A stretch of 64,000 nucleotides of DNA from Corynebacterium mastitidis DSM 44356 (GCF_000375365.1 NZ_AQXB01000003.1:186001-250000), one strand, 5' to 3'; shown: positions 1-9,306, counted from the first letter of the stretch. The notes: generated by a model not told the origin, from the sequence alone. A program made the numbers and translations.

Positions 1-136
1 CGGGCTCGAGGTCCCGGCCGTCGAGCTCGGGGAAGGGGCAGCGCTGCTCCACCACGAAGGCGTCGGCGCGCAGCTTGAGCACGCGGTAAAGCGTGGCGGG
101 CTCCATCTCCTCCAACGGCGAGCGCAGCAGCCGCAC
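1..136 (-). CDS. ElaA-like GNAT N-acetyltransferase, N-terminal part (runs off window)
   Basis: A reading frame on the minus strand begins with GTG at 136, directly after the tyrA stop codon, and leaves the window at base 1. The 45 visible residues include LYRVLKLRADAFVVEQRCPF followed by PELDGRDLEP. This matches the start of ElaA-type GNAT acetyltransferases (LxxLLxLRxxVFVVEQxCPYxExDGxDL). The acetyl-CoA site lies outside the window. It would be co-transcribed with tyrA. The substrate of ElaA is not known. The family call is fairly safe; the start codon is inferred. Confidence 0.7.
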   Translation of the reverse strand, partial: MRLLRSPLEEMEPATLYRVLKLRADAFVVEQRCPFPELDGRDLEP

Positions 137-1150
137 CTAGAACACCTCGATCCGCGCGCCCAGGGACTCCGCCTGGATGAGCTGCCGCTCCCACCCGGGG
201 CCCCCGGGGTGCACGCGCAGCACCGGGCGGGCGGAGATGCGGATGGGGCTCACGGAGTCCTTCAGCGCCCCGGAGCGGGCCTCGAAGCGCACGCGGGAGC
301 GGTGCCCGGCGTCCGTGAGCTCGTGCAGCTGGGGGCTCGGGCCGGTGAGCTGGGCGCGGGCGTCGCTGAGCAGGGCCAGGGCCTCGTCCAGGGCGGTCAC
401 CAGGGCCTCCGAGTTCGTCTCGCACATCGCACGCACGAGGGAGGGGGCGGTGCCGGCCACGCGGGTGCCGTCGCGGAAGCTCCCGGCGGCCAGGGACAGC
501 GCCAGCGCGCCGCCGTTATCGCCGGTGATGGCCAGGGCCTCAGCCAGCAGGTGCGGCAGGTGGCTGACCCGGGCCACGGCGGCGTCGTGCCCGCCCACGC
601 GCGCGGGGATCGCCTCGGCGCCCACGGCGGCGATCATGCGCGCCACGTCGGTCCACAGGTCCACCCAGGCGGGGTCGGGGGCGGCGTCGCAGGCGTGATC
701 GAAGGCGTGGTCGAAGGAGATGACCCAGGCGGCGGCGTCGAAAAGTCCCCGGTGGGAGGCTCGCCAGCCGGACTGGGCGGTGCCCGCCATGGGGTGCCCG
801 CCCACGTAGCGCCCCGCCATGCCCCGGGCGCGCACCATCGCGTACACGGGGGCCTTGACGGAGGCCACGTCCGTGATGCCGCAGTGGGGGGCGTGGTCGG
901 CGATGGCGTCGAGCAGCTCCTCGAAGGAGGGCAGCGGGGTGGCGAGCACGATGAGCGCGCCGTCCGCCTCCGCGCGGCGCAGGGTGGCCAGGAGGTCGGA
1001 GCCGACGTCGAATCCCTCGCGCGCGGCGGTGCGCGCGCCGGAGGGGGAGCGGTTGTAGCCGTACACGGGGTGCCCGAGGGCGTGAAGATCGCGCAGGAGG
1101 GAGCCGCCGATGAGGCCGATGCCGAGGATGCACACGGGGCGAGAAATCAC
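137..1150 (-). CDS. tyrA: Prephenate dehydrogenase
   Basis: Predicted to convert prephenate to 4-hydroxyphenylpyruvate with NAD(P), the tyrosine branch of aromatic amino-acid synthesis. The protein opens with the dinucleotide motif GIGLIGGS, then shows a conserved GGHPMAGT segment and a helical C-terminal half with SHLPHLLAEAL, as usual in the family. At about 337 residues it has family-typical length. I chose GTG at 1150 because AGGTGA lies about nine bases upstream; GTG at 1162 and ATG at 1180 are alternatives. It is divergent from the tadA pair, the same arrangement as in mycobacteria and C. glutamicum. Confidence 0.9.
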   Translation of the reverse strand: MISRPVCILGIGLIGGSLLRDLHALGHPVYGYNRSPSGARTAAREGFDVGSDLLATLRRAEADGALIVLATPLPSFEELLDAIADHAPHCGITDVASVKAPVYAMVRARGMAGRYVGGHPMAGTAQSGWRASHRGLFDAAAWVISFDHAFDHACDAAPDPAWVDLWTDVARMIAAVGAEAIPARVGGHDAAVARVSHLPHLLAEALAITGDNGGALALSLAAGSFRDGTRVAGTAPSLVRAMCETNSEALVTALDEALALLSDARAQLTGPSPQLHELTDAGHRSRVRFEARSGALKDSVSPIRISARPVLRVHPGGPGWERQLIQAESLGARIEVF

Positions 1151-1200
1151 GGTGGAGGTCACCTGACAAGTGTGGCACATTCAGACTACCGTTACGGGGT

Positions 1201-1686
1201 ATGGAACCCGAGGACTACGGCGAGAGCTTTGCCGTGACGGTCACCCGCACGGGGGGCCAATGGCAGGTGCGCGAGTACGACGACGAGCTGGAGACCATCT
1301 CCACCGCCGTGGCCGCCGTGCGCGCTCTGCGCAGCGAGGGCCCGGCCTTCGCGCTGCTGTGCGTGGAGGACGACTACTTCGTCATCGTGCGCCCCACCCC
1401 CCAGCGCGTGCAGTTGCTCATCTCCGACGCCGTGGCCGCCGTGGACGACGACCTCGCGGCCTCCGTCCTCGACGAGCTCGACGCCGAGATCCCCTACGAC
1501 GCCGCCGAGGACGACGCCTGGGCCGACGGGGACTTCGACATCCTCGCGGACCTGGGCCTGTCCGAGCAGGTCATGGGCGTGATCGCGGACGACGACGAGG
1601 CCTGGGCCTCCGAGCAGCTCATCCGCATCGCCGAGGAGCTGGACTTCGACTCGGAGCTGCTCGACGCCACCGGGCTCGACGACTAG
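1201..1686 (+). CDS. tRNA adenosine deaminase-associated protein
   Basis: This acidic 161-residue protein is very rich in Asp and Glu, especially in its second half. It belongs to the actinobacterial family always found directly upstream of tadA. No catalytic motif is visible and its function is unknown; partnership with TadA is inferred from the conserved adjacency. Its stop codon TAG overlaps the GTG start of tadA by one base, implying translational coupling. The start at ATG 1201 follows a short divergent promoter region shared with tyrA. Confidence 0.85.
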   Translation: MEPEDYGESFAVTVTRTGGQWQVREYDDELETISTAVAAVRALRSEGPAFALLCVEDDYFVIVRPTPQRVQLLISDAVAAVDDDLAASVLDELDAEIPYDAAEDDAWADGDFDILADLGLSEQVMGVIADDDEAWASEQLIRIAEELDFDSELLDATGLDD

Positions 1687-2168
1687 TGCCCGTGCTGCCG
1701 ACGCCCGCGGGGCAGCGCCGCGCCGAGCGCGCCATGCGCCGCGCCCTGGAGGTGGCGCGCCACACCCCGCCCGGCGACGTGCCCGTGGGCGCGGTGATCC
1801 TCGGCCCCGACGGCCGCGAGCTCGCCCGCGCCACCAACCGGCGCGAGGCCGACGCCGACCCCACCGCGCACGCCGAGGTCCTGGCCATCCGGGCGGCCGC
1901 CCGCGCGCGCGGCGACGGGTGGCGGCTCACCGACTGCACCCTGGTGGTCACCCTGGAGCCCTGCACCATGTGCGCGGGCGCCCTCGTGGGGGCCCGCGTG
2001 GGGGAGCTGATCTTCGGCGCCTTCGAGCCCAAGACCGGGGCGTGCGGCTCCCTGCTCGACGCCGTGCGCGACCCCGCGCTGCTGCACCGGCCGCAGGTGC
2101 GCGGCGGCGTGCTGGAGGCGGAATGCGCGCTCCTGCTGGGTGGCTTCTTCTCGGAGCGGCGCGGTTAA
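1686..2168 (+). CDS. tadA: tRNA-specific adenosine deaminase
   Basis: Predicted to deaminate A34 to inosine in tRNA-Arg(ACG), allowing wobble decoding. The cytidine-deaminase fold is recognisable from the zinc-site motif HAE (in TAHAEVLAI, with the catalytic glutamate) and the PCTMC pair of cysteines. The overlapping GTG at 1686 gives 160 residues, the normal family size; ATG at 1734 is a later option but would cut the first helix. Coupled to the upstream partner gene. No unusual residues seen. Confidence 0.93.
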   Translation: MPVLPTPAGQRRAERAMRRALEVARHTPPGDVPVGAVILGPDGRELARATNRREADADPTAHAEVLAIRAAARARGDGWRLTDCTLVVTLEPCTMCAGALVGARVGELIFGAFEPKTGACGSLLDAVRDPALLHRPQVRGGVLEAECALLLGGFFSERRG

Positions 2169-2261
2169 CATTTTTTGGCAGAAATATCACATTGTGGGCG
2201 GGGATGGTAGCGAAGGCCCCGTCTTGCTCCTATGCTCGTGGTGGAGCGAAAGGAGAAGACT

Positions 2262-2396
2262 ATGGGTTTTCTAGACGACGCTAAGGACAAGCTGAACGAG
2301 GCCAAGGACAAGGCGGCCGATACCGCCTCCGATCTGAAGGACAAGGCCGCGGACGCGGCGTCCGAGGCCAAGGACAAGGTAGAGGAGCAGAAGTAA
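2262..2396 (+). CDS. Small Lys/Ala/Asp-rich repeat protein (44 aa)
   Basis: Short gene preceded by AAAGGAGA about six bases upstream of ATG 2262. The product is almost entirely built from AKDK / LKDKA / EAKDK-type repeats and is predicted to be a charged amphipathic helix without cysteine or membrane segment. This composition resembles LEA-like and CsbD-like stress proteins. It ends one base before the next small gene, so the two are probably one transcript. The specific function is unknown. Confidence 0.75.
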   Translation: MGFLDDAKDKLNEAKDKAADTASDLKDKAADAASEAKDKVEEQK

Positions 2397-2397
2397 C

Positions 2398-2598
2398 ATG
2401 GGCGACATTCAGGACAAGGCCGAGGGCCTGGCCGGCAAGGCCAAGGAGACCGTGGGCGACGTGACCGACAACCAGGACCTTGAGAACGAGGGCAAGGCCG
2501 ACCAGGTCAAGTCCGACATCAAGGAGAAGGTCACCGAGGCTGGCGAGGCCATCAAGGACAAGGCCAACGAGGTGCTCGGCGCCTTCAAGAAGGACTAA
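2398..2598 (+). CDS. CsbD family stress-response protein
   Basis: The 66-residue product has the CsbD arrangement: an N-terminal DKAEGLAGKAKETVGD segment followed by a second amphipathic stretch with Lys/Glu repeats. In Bacillus CsbD is under sigma-B control; the biochemical role of the family is unknown. It lies two bases after a similarly composed 44-residue gene, and a general-stress promoter upstream of 2262 would serve both. It ends 64 bases before tRNA-Ser. Confidence 0.88.
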   Translation: MGDIQDKAEGLAGKAKETVGDVTDNQDLENEGKADQVKSDIKEKVTEAGEAIKDKANEVLGAFKKD

Positions 2599-2661
2599 TT
2601 CCGGTCCCTCGCGAGCCGGGCGATTTGAACCCGAAGCACCGGCTCGGATAGCCTACTTGGC

Positions 2662-2752
2662 GGTGGCGTGTCCGAGCGGCCGAAGGTGATCGCCTCGAAA
2701 GCGATTGTTGGGTAACCCCCAACCGCGGGTTCAAATCCCGCCGCCACCGCCA
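2662..2752 (+). tRNA. serU: tRNA-Ser(CGA)
   Basis: Class II tRNA with acceptor GGTGGCG (2662-2668) pairing to CGCCACC (2742-2748), discriminator G and an encoded CCA. The anticodon loop is CTCGAAA, anticodon CGA. A long variable arm (TTGTTGGGTAACCCCCAA region) and T-loop GGTTCAAATCC are present. A serine tRNA at this place next to tadA is conserved in related actinobacteria. Confidence 0.95.
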
Positions 2753-2756
2753 GCAC

Positions 2757-2798
2757 AACCCGGTCCCCGGAGCGATACGCACGGGGGCCGGGTTTTTG
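2757..2798 (+). terminator. Intrinsic terminator after tRNA-Ser
   Basis: GC-rich inverted arms (ACCCGGTCCCCG and CGGGGGCCGGGT) are separated by a short loop and followed by TTTTTGTT. It sits five bases after the CCA end of the tRNA. Confidence 0.85.
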
Positions 2799-2898
2799 TT
2801 GTGGGTGGGTTGGGGCAGGTGGGGTTGGAGATGAGGGGGCGGGGTGCTGGGTTCTGCGTGGGGGCTTCGTGCGGTCTTGCGCGGTCCCGCGCGGGCCG

Positions 2899-3122
2899 AA
2901 GGGGTGCCATTGGAGGGGCCGGGGCGTCGATCCGCCCGGAGGTGGCACCCCTTGCGCCGCGCTGCGCCTCCCCGGAGCCGGGCTACCTTCACGCCGCGCC
3001 CGGCGTCGGCACCGACCCTCCGCGCCCGAAACCCCGGCAACCCCGCGCCGTCCGCCCCGCGCGGGCCGAAGGGGTGCCACCTAGGCCGCGCAGCGCCGCG
3101 AACCGGCCGCACTGGCACCCCT
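2899..3122. repeat. Two 51-bp GGGGTGCC...GGCACCCC intergenic elements
   Basis: The stretch between the tRNA terminator and mmpL has no gene. It holds two copies of the palindromic element: 2901-2951 and 3071-3121, each with 8-bp inverted arms and a 35-bp interior. Both are preceded by the same sequence, GCGCGGGCCGAA. The interiors are unrelated apart from a CGTCGA in the first. The second copy ends 46 bases before the chosen mmpL start, so it lies in its promoter or leader region. Confidence 0.85.
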
Positions 3123-3167
3123 CTGTACACTTGGGGAGTCTTTTAGTCGATGGAGGAGACGTCGTTC

Positions 3168-5609
3168 GTGGCTGAGCTGTTGTATTCGCTGGGGCGTTGG
3201 TCGTTCCGCAAGAAGTGGTGGGTGCTGTGCACCTGGCTGCTGGTGTTGGTGGCCATGGCGGGTGCGGCGTTGTCCTTCATGCGCCCGTTCACCAACCAGT
3301 TCTCCATCAACAATTCCCCCTCCATCGAGGCCACGAAGATGCTGGTGCGGAACTTCCCGGATCAGGGCAACCCGGTGACGGCGGCCTCGGTGAACGTGGT
3401 GTTCCAGGCCCCGGAGGGGCAGAAGCTCAGCGACCCCCATAATTCCCAGGCCATCGATTCCGTGATCGGCTCCCTGCGCTCCAGCCTGGGGGACCTCATC
3501 ACGGATACCCAGCGCTTTGGCAACCCGGTGACCAAGTCCGATGAGCTGGAGAAGCAGGTGGTAGAGACCTCCGTGGCCTCCGGTCTGCCGGAGGAGACGG
3601 CGGTGGAGGACGCCCGGAACCTGCGCCTGCTCTCGGAGGACGGCACCATCGGGTACACCACCTTCGCGCTGGACGTGGAGACGTCCATGGACGTCACGCA
3701 GGAGCAGCGCGACGCCGTGACCGCCGCGATGGAGCAGGGCCGCGCCCAGGGCCTGACGGTGGAGGCCGGCGGGGCGGGCTTTGGCGACCCCATCGCCATC
3801 AAGGCGTCCAGCGAGGTCATTGGCCTGGTGGTGGCCTTCGTGGTGCTGGTGTTTACCTTTGGTTCGCTGCTGGCCGCGGGCTGGCCGCTGATCACGGCGG
3901 TGATCGGGGTGGGCATCGGCGTGCTGGGGATCCTTATCACCACGCGCTTCGTGGAGCTCAATAACATCACCCCCACGCTGGCGGTGATGATCGGCCTGGC
4001 GGTGGGCATCGATTACGCCCTGTTTATCCTGGCGCGGTACCGGGCGGAGCGCGACCGGCTCGACCCGGAGCGGGCCGCCGGGATGGCGGTGGGCACGGCG
4101 GGCACGGCGGTGGTGTTCGCGGCGGTGACCGTGATCGTGGCGCTGGCGGCCCTGGCGGTGGCCAACATCGGCTTCCTCACGGCGATGGGCCTGCTGGCCG
4201 CGTTCACGGTGTTCGTGGCGCTTTTGGTGGCGCTCACGCTGGTGCCCGCGCTGCTGGGTATCGCGGGGGAGAGGGCCTTCGCAGGCGCCATCCCGGGGAT
4301 CGCGGGCAACCCGCGCCGGGGAGGCCGGGGCAACAAAAACCGCAAAACCAGCAAGGGCAGCCGCCATCATCTCAGGCGGTCTCGCCGCGCCGGGGCCGCC
4401 ACGATGGGGCGGCGCTGGGTGCGCCTCGTGCACCGGGTGCCGGGGCTGGTGATCGCGGTGGTGGTCCTGGGCCTGGGCGCGCTGACGTATCCCGTGAGCC
4501 ATCTGGAGATGGCGCTTCCCTCGGATTCCACCTCCAACCTGGAGACCACGCAGCGCAAGTCCGCGGACCTCATGGAGGAGGGCTTCGGAGGGGGCGTGAA
4601 CGCCCCGTTCCTGCTGGTGGTGGACGCGCACGAGGTGAACGCGCAGGCCCCCGCGCTGCGCACCTTCATGGAGGCCCAGGGCGAGGCGGCCGCCAAGGAC
4701 CCGCAGCGCGCGGCGGCCTTGAGTTCCTTTATCTATGCGGTGGACACCATCGACGGCATGGCCGGGGTGAAGAACGCGCAGCTCGTGGGCGCCAACGAGG
4801 ACTCCACGGCGGCGCAGATCATGGTCACCCCGTTCACGGGCCCGGACGATCAGCGGACGGTGGCGCTCTCGCACGCGCTGCGCGAGCGGGCGCACCAGAT
4901 CGCGGACGCCACCGGCACCACCGTGGGCCTGACGGGCCTGACGGCGGTGCAGATGGACATCACGGAGACGCTCGCGGAGGCGATGCCGCTGTACCTGGGC
5001 ATCGTGGTGGGCCTGGCGATCGTGCTGCTGCTGTTGGTGTTCCGCTCCATCATGGTGCCCGTAGTGGCGGGGCTGGGCTTCCTGCTCTCGGTGGGCGCGG
5101 CCTTCGGCGTGACGGTGCTGTTCTGGCAGGAGGGCCTGTGGGGCCTGGTGGGCACCCCGGCCCCGCTGATCTCCTTCATGCCGATCTTCCTCATCGGCGT
5201 GACCTTCGGCCTGGCCATGGACTATCAGGTCTTTCTGGTCACCCGCATGCGCGAGCACTACACGCACTCGGGCGGGCGCTCGGGCTCGGAGTACACGGCC
5301 GTGGAGGAGTCCGTGGTGGAGGGCTTCGTGCGGGGTGCGCGCGTGGTCACGGCGGCGGCGCTGATCATGATCGCGGTGTTCGTGGCCTTCATCGACCAGC
5401 CGCTTCCCTTCATCCAGATCTTCGGCTTCGCGCTGGGCATGGGGGTGCTGTTCGACGCCTTCTTCGTCCGCATGGCGCTCGTCCCGGCCACCATGTTCGT
5501 GCTAGGCCGCGCCACCTGGTGGATGCCGGGGTGGCTGGATAAGGTCCTGCCCTCCCTCGACGTGGAGGGCTCCGCCCTGGAAAAGAAGATAATAGGTGAG
5601 CATGACTGA
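3168..5609 (+). CDS. MmpL-type RND family transporter
   Basis: Large inner-membrane transporter of the MmpL family, which exports lipids or glycolipids to the envelope using proton motive force. Two halves each begin with a transmembrane segment followed by an extracytoplasmic domain and a five-helix block. The family's paired motifs GLAVGIDYALF and GLAMDYQVF are both visible, with proton-relay aspartate and tyrosine. A basic cytoplasmic loop (about residues 380-415) separates the halves. GTG 3168 is chosen because GGAGGA lies 11 bases upstream; ATG 3150 has no ribosome site. The stop overlaps the start of tgt. The exported lipid cannot be told from sequence; trehalose monomycolate is one corynebacterial possibility. 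Confidence 0.88.
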   Translation: MAELLYSLGRWSFRKKWWVLCTWLLVLVAMAGAALSFMRPFTNQFSINNSPSIEATKMLVRNFPDQGNPVTAASVNVVFQAPEGQKLSDPHNSQAIDSVIGSLRSSLGDLITDTQRFGNPVTKSDELEKQVVETSVASGLPEETAVEDARNLRLLSEDGTIGYTTFALDVETSMDVTQEQRDAVTAAMEQGRAQGLTVEAGGAGFGDPIAIKASSEVIGLVVAFVVLVFTFGSLLAAGWPLITAVIGVGIGVLGILITTRFVELNNITPTLAVMIGLAVGIDYALFILARYRAERDRLDPERAAGMAVGTAGTAVVFAAVTVIVALAALAVANIGFLTAMGLLAAFTVFVALLVALTLVPALLGIAGERAFAGAIPGIAGNPRRGGRGNKNRKTSKGSRHHLRRSRRAGAATMGRRWVRLVHRVPGLVIAVVVLGLGALTYPVSHLEMALPSDSTSNLETTQRKSADLMEEGFGGGVNAPFLLVVDAHEVNAQAPALRTFMEAQGEAAAKDPQRAAALSSFIYAVDTIDGMAGVKNAQLVGANEDSTAAQIMVTPFTGPDDQRTVALSHALRERAHQIADATGTTVGLTGLTAVQMDITETLAEAMPLYLGIVVGLAIVLLLLVFRSIMVPVVAGLGFLLSVGAAFGVTVLFWQEGLWGLVGTPAPLISFMPIFLIGVTFGLAMDYQVFLVTRMREHYTHSGGRSGSEYTAVEESVVEGFVRGARVVTAAALIMIAVFVAFIDQPLPFIQIFGFALGMGVLFDAFFVRMALVPATMFVLGRATWWMPGWLDKVLPSLDVEGSALEKKIIGEHD

Positions 5610-6852
5610 TCTTTCCTTTGACATCGGCACCCGCCTCCCCGACTCGGAGCCGGGCAGGCACGGGCGCACCGGCGTGATCCACACCCCGCACGGGGACATC
5701 GCCACCCCGGCTTTCATCCCGGTGGCCACCAAGGCCACGGTCAAGACGCTCACACCCGAGCAGATCCGGGAGACGGGCGCGCAGGCGATCCTCTCCAACG
5801 CCTATCACCTGTACCTGCAGCCGGGCCCGGAGATCGTTGACGAGGCCGGGGGCGTGGCGGCCTTCGAGAACTGGCGCGGCCCCACGTACACGGACTCCGG
5901 CGGGTTCCAGGTGATGAGCCTGGGCGTGGGCTTCAAGAAGGTGCTGGCCATGGACGTGGCGGACCTGACCCCGCAGGACGTGCGCGCGGCCAAGAAGGAG
6001 CGCCTGGCCAAGGTGGACGAGGACGGCGTGGACTTCAAGTCCGTCATCGACGGCTCCGCGCACCGCTTCACCCCCGAGGTCTCCATGCGCATCCAGCACC
6101 ACCTGGGCGCGGACATCATGTTCGCCTTCGACGAGCTGACCACGCTCGTGGACACGCGGGAGTACCAGGAGGAGTCCCTGGTGCGCACCACGCGCTGGGC
6201 GCAGCGCTGCCTCGACGAGCACGACCGCCTGACCCGCCAGCGTTCCCACCGCCCCCCGCAGTCGCTGTGGGGCGTGGTCCAGGGCGCCCAGTACGAGGAC
6301 CTACGCCGCCGCGCCGCCCGGGACCTGGTGGCGCTGTCCGACGCCGCCGAGGCCCGGGGCCGTCGCGGCTTCGGCGGGTTCGGCATCGGCGGCGCCCTGG
6401 AGAAGGGGAACCTGGGCACCATCGTGGGTTGGGTGTGCGACGAGCTGCCCGAGCACAAGCCGCGCCACCTGCTGGGCATCTCGGAGCCGGACGACCTGTT
6501 CACCGCCATCGAGGCGGGCGCGGACACCTTCGACTGCGTGGCCCCCACCCGGCTGGGCCGCCGGGGCGGGGTGTACACCCTCGACGGCCGCCTCAACCTC
6601 ACCAATGCGCGCTTTAAACGGGATTTCCGGGGCATTGACGAAGAGTTCGGGGGTTACGTTTCGCAGAATTATTCGCGCGCCTATATTCACCATTTGCTTA
6701 AGGCCAAGGAGTTCCTCGCGGGTACCCTGTGCACCATGCACAACCTGGCCTTCATGGTGGGGCTGGTGGATAATATCCGCGCGGCGATGGCGGCGGGGGA
6801 GTACGAGGCCTTCCGCGACGAGTTCCTGGGGCGCTATTACGGCCAGCATTAG
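5596..6852 (+). CDS. tgt: Divergent tRNA-guanine transglycosylase
   Basis: Base-exchange enzyme that replaces G34 in GUN-anticodon tRNAs by a 7-deazaguanine. The (beta/alpha)8 core is clear: TDSGGFQVMS (Asp100), AFDE (Asp179) and the nucleophile in FDCVAPTR (Asp313). At 418 residues it is about 40 longer than usual, mainly an insert near residues 108-145. The structural zinc site is largely lost: the three cysteines of CxCxxC are Phe351, Gly353 and Ser356, while the fourth ligand, His382, remains. The pocket motif GGLxVGE reads GGFGIGG. These changes suggest a different substrate, perhaps queuine. It overlaps mmpL; ATG 5602 is an alternative start. It lies near yhhQ and gluQRS. Confidence 0.88.
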   Translation: MSMTDLSFDIGTRLPDSEPGRHGRTGVIHTPHGDIATPAFIPVATKATVKTLTPEQIRETGAQAILSNAYHLYLQPGPEIVDEAGGVAAFENWRGPTYTDSGGFQVMSLGVGFKKVLAMDVADLTPQDVRAAKKERLAKVDEDGVDFKSVIDGSAHRFTPEVSMRIQHHLGADIMFAFDELTTLVDTREYQEESLVRTTRWAQRCLDEHDRLTRQRSHRPPQSLWGVVQGAQYEDLRRRAARDLVALSDAAEARGRRGFGGFGIGGALEKGNLGTIVGWVCDELPEHKPRHLLGISEPDDLFTAIEAGADTFDCVAPTRLGRRGGVYTLDGRLNLTNARFKRDFRGIDEEFGGYVSQNYSRAYIHHLLKAKEFLAGTLCTMHNLAFMVGLVDNIRAAMAAGEYEAFRDEFLGRYYGQH

Positions 6853-6884
6853 CACGCGCCCGCGCCGTGTGAGAAAATGCGCAG

Positions 6885-8651
6885 GTGGCTAAGCAGCAGA
6901 CGAGTACAGTCCAGCGCGGTAAGCACCGCCGCCCCGGCGCCCCGGCAGGGGCGCCCAAGAAGTGGTCCACGGCGGTGTCCACGATCTCCGCGGTGATGAT
7001 GACGCTGGACATCACCATCGTGCTCGTCGCCCTCCCGGCCATCTCGGAGGACCTTCAGCTCAGCCTCTCCGGCGGGCAGTGGGTCATTAACGCCTACTCC
7101 CTGGCGTTCGCCTCCCTCATGCTCAGCGTGGGCAGCATCTCGGACCTGATCGGGCGCCGCTCGATCTTCCTCATCGGGCACGTGCTCTTCCTCGGGGCGT
7201 CGATAGGCTGCATGTACGCGGACACGGAGACCATGCTCATCGCGGCGCGCGCCGTGCAGGGCGCGGGCGGGGCGCTGGTGTTCGGCACCTCGGTGCCGCT
7301 GCTCTCGGACGCCTTCGCGCCCGCGGAGAAGGAGCAGCGCACCAAGGCCATCGCGGTGCTCATGGGGCTCTCGGCGGCGGCGTCGGCCGTGGGGCCGCTG
7401 GTGGGCGGCGCGCTCGTGGAAAACGGGCGGTGGGAGTGGATCTTCGCCATCAACGTCCCCATCGGGCTGTTCGTGCTGGTGTCCACGCTGCTGTTCATCC
7501 CGGACCTGCACAAGCGGGCGCGCGAGGCCGGAAACACGGAGATGCCGCCCATCGACGTCCCCTCGACGATCATCGCGGCGGGCATGCTCTTTAGCCTCAA
7601 CTACGGCATCATCTCCGGCCCGGAGCGCGGCTGGACGGACTGGCTGGTGGTCCTGAGCTTTGCCGCCGCCCTGCAACTGGGCGTGATCCTGGCCTGGATC
7701 CAGACGTCCAAGGGCGATAACGCCATGATCGACATCCGCCTATTCCGCATCCCCTCCTTTTCCACGGTGGCGTTCTCCGCGTTCGCGGCCCGCCTCTTTA
7801 GCTTTGGCATGATGCCGTTCATCGTGCTGTGGCTCTCCGGGCACGTGGGGCTCTCCGCCCTGGAGGTCGGCTACGTGTCCACCACCCTGGCCGGGCCCAT
7901 CGTGGTGTTCTCCGCCGTGGGCCTGGCGCTGGGCAAAGTGATGCGCCTGAGCTTCGTGCAGGCCCTGGGCATGCTCATCGTGGCGGGCGGCCTGCTGCTG
8001 GGCCTCATGGTGCAGCCGGACTCCAGCTGGCCCGCGCTGGTGCCCTCCTACGTGGTCATCGGCATCGGCACCGGCATCATGCTGCCGCACCTCATGGACC
8101 TCGCGGTCTCCGTGGTGCCCCGGGAAAAGACGGGCACCGCCTCCGGCATCGCCAACACCTCCCTGCCTCTGGGCACCAGCTTCGGCGTGGCCCTCTACGG
8201 CGCCTACCTTGCCGACCACGTGGAGGACGGCATGGAGGGCGTGCCCGCGCAGATCGTTGAGGCCACCGAGGGCGGGCGCTTCGACCTCGTGGACCAGTTC
8301 GCCCCCCAGCTCGGGGCGCTCGCCCGCGAGGTATTCGTGGAGGGCCTGCACGGGATCTTCGTGATGGCCGCCGTGTTCGCCGTGGTCGGCGCCGCGGCCT
8401 GCGTGGCGTTCATCCGGGAGAAGGACATCCGGGCGGCCGAGCCCGAGGAGGCGTCGGCCGGAACCGGAGGCCCGGGGGGCGTTGGCAGCGTCGGCCCGCA
8501 GGGCGCAGGTTCCGTCCTGACCGATACAGCCCCGGGGGCCGAGCTGGAGGTGGCGGCGGTGGCCCCCGTCCCCGCCGTGGCGCGCCCGGTGGGCCGCGCC
8601 GAGCTTGCCGCCCGCGCCCGCCAGCGCCTTAATAGTTCTCGTGGCGCTTGA
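6885..8651 (+). CDS. MFS drug/solute exporter, DHA2 (14-TM) type
   Basis: 588-residue membrane protein with about 14 predicted helices. The N-terminal half carries [13 protein letters not shown] (motif D1) and [11 protein letters not shown] (motif A), and [11 protein letters not shown] resembles motif C; together these place it in the EmrB/QacA DHA2 group of proton-coupled exporters. The basic first 35 residues and the Ala/Gly/Pro-rich tail from about 520 are cytoplasmic. The start is GTG 6885, with only a poor ribosome site. It is 32 bases after tgt and overlaps yhhQ by 23 bases at the 3' end, so the two genes converge. The substrate is unknown; a role in queuosine metabolism is possible only by location. 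Confidence 0.88.
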   Translation: MAKQQTSTVQRGKHRRPGAPAGAPKKWSTAVSTISAVMMTLDITIVLVALPAISEDLQLSLSGGQWVINAYSLAFASLMLSVGSISDLIGRRSIFLIGHVLFLGASIGCMYADTETMLIAARAVQGAGGALVFGTSVPLLSDAFAPAEKEQRTKAIAVLMGLSAAASAVGPLVGGALVENGRWEWIFAINVPIGLFVLVSTLLFIPDLHKRAREAGNTEMPPIDVPSTIIAAGMLFSLNYGIISGPERGWTDWLVVLSFAAALQLGVILAWIQTSKGDNAMIDIRLFRIPSFSTVAFSAFAARLFSFGMMPFIVLWLSGHVGLSALEVGYVSTTLAGPIVVFSAVGLALGKVMRLSFVQALGMLIVAGGLLLGLMVQPDSSWPALVPSYVVIGIGTGIMLPHLMDLAVSVVPREKTGTASGIANTSLPLGTSFGVALYGAYLADHVEDGMEGVPAQIVEATEGGRFDLVDQFAPQLGALAREVFVEGLHGIFVMAAVFAVVGAAACVAFIREKDIRAAEPEEASAGTGGPGGVGSVGPQGAGSVLTDTAPGAELEVAAVAPVPAVARPVGRAELAARARQRLNSSRGA

Positions 8652-9306
8652 TCCAGCCGATCGCCGCGTAGGTGACCGGCAGCAGGATCACCTCCAGGGC
8701 GGTCTTCCAGGCGAAGCCCACCAGGAGGTAATTCAGGCCGTCGCCCCAGGTGGCGATCCCGATGACGGGCGCGGCGATCAGGCAGAACAGCAGCGTATCG
8801 CCAAACTCCCCGACCACGGTGGAGCCCAGCAGGCGGGCCCACAGGCGCCCCTCCCCGGTGCGGCGCTTCAGGGCCACCAGCACGTAGGAATTGAGGAGCT
8901 GGCCCACCAGGTACCCGGCCAGGGAGGCCAGGACGATCTGCGGCACCAGGCCAAGTACGAGGGAGAACTCCTCTTGGTGTGGGTAGAAGTCCGCCGCGGG
9001 CAGGGCGATGGCCAGGTAAAAGGACGCCACCGCCAGCAGCGTGACGCCGAACCCCGTGAGGATCGCGCGCCGCGCGGCCGCGAAGCCATAGCACTCCGCC
9101 AGGACGTCCCCGAGCACGTAGGCCAGGGGAAAGAGGAAGAACGCGCCGTCCGTGATCAGCGGCCCCAGGGCCACGCCCTTGGTGGCGGTGATGTTGGAGA
9201 TGAGAAACACCGCGACGAAGAGCGTCACGATCACCGGGTAGAACGACCGCTGGATGGGAATGAATCTGGGTTCTGTGGAGTCTGTCACGGTGTCCCATGC
9301 TGCCAT
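8629..9306 (-). CDS. yhhQ: Queuosine precursor transporter (VUT family)
   Basis: 225-residue membrane protein of the YhhQ family, which imports queuosine precursors such as preQ0 and preQ1. Family signatures are visible: [13 protein letters not shown] near the start, [17 protein letters not shown], and [10 protein letters not shown] in the second half, spread over six or seven hydrophobic segments. The start codon ATG 9306 lies inside one of the 51-bp palindromic elements; a downstream GTG in the same frame (codon 7) is an alternative. Proximity to tgt and gluQRS supports the transport role and suggests salvage, since no de novo queC/D/E/F genes are in the window. Confidence 0.9.
   Translation of the reverse strand: MAAWDTVTDSTEPRFIPIQRSFYPVIVTLFVAVFLISNITATKGVALGPLITDGAFFLFPLAYVLGDVLAECYGFAAARRAILTGFGVTLLAVASFYLAIALPAADFYPHQEEFSLVLGLVPQIVLASLAGYLVGQLLNSYVLVALKRRTGEGRLWARLLGSTVVGEFGDTLLFCLIAAPVIGIATWGDGLNYLLVGFAWKTALEVILLPVTYAAIGWIKRHENY

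Noticed and set aside
2901-2951. Palindromic elements as ordinary intrinsic terminators
   Set aside because: A loop of 35 bases and no following T-run; in several loci a normal terminator is already present next to the gene end.
3081-5267. 728-residue open frame on the minus strand
   Set aside because: Antisense shadow of the MmpL gene; very His/Arg/Gly-rich composition typical of reversed high-GC codons, no ribosome site.
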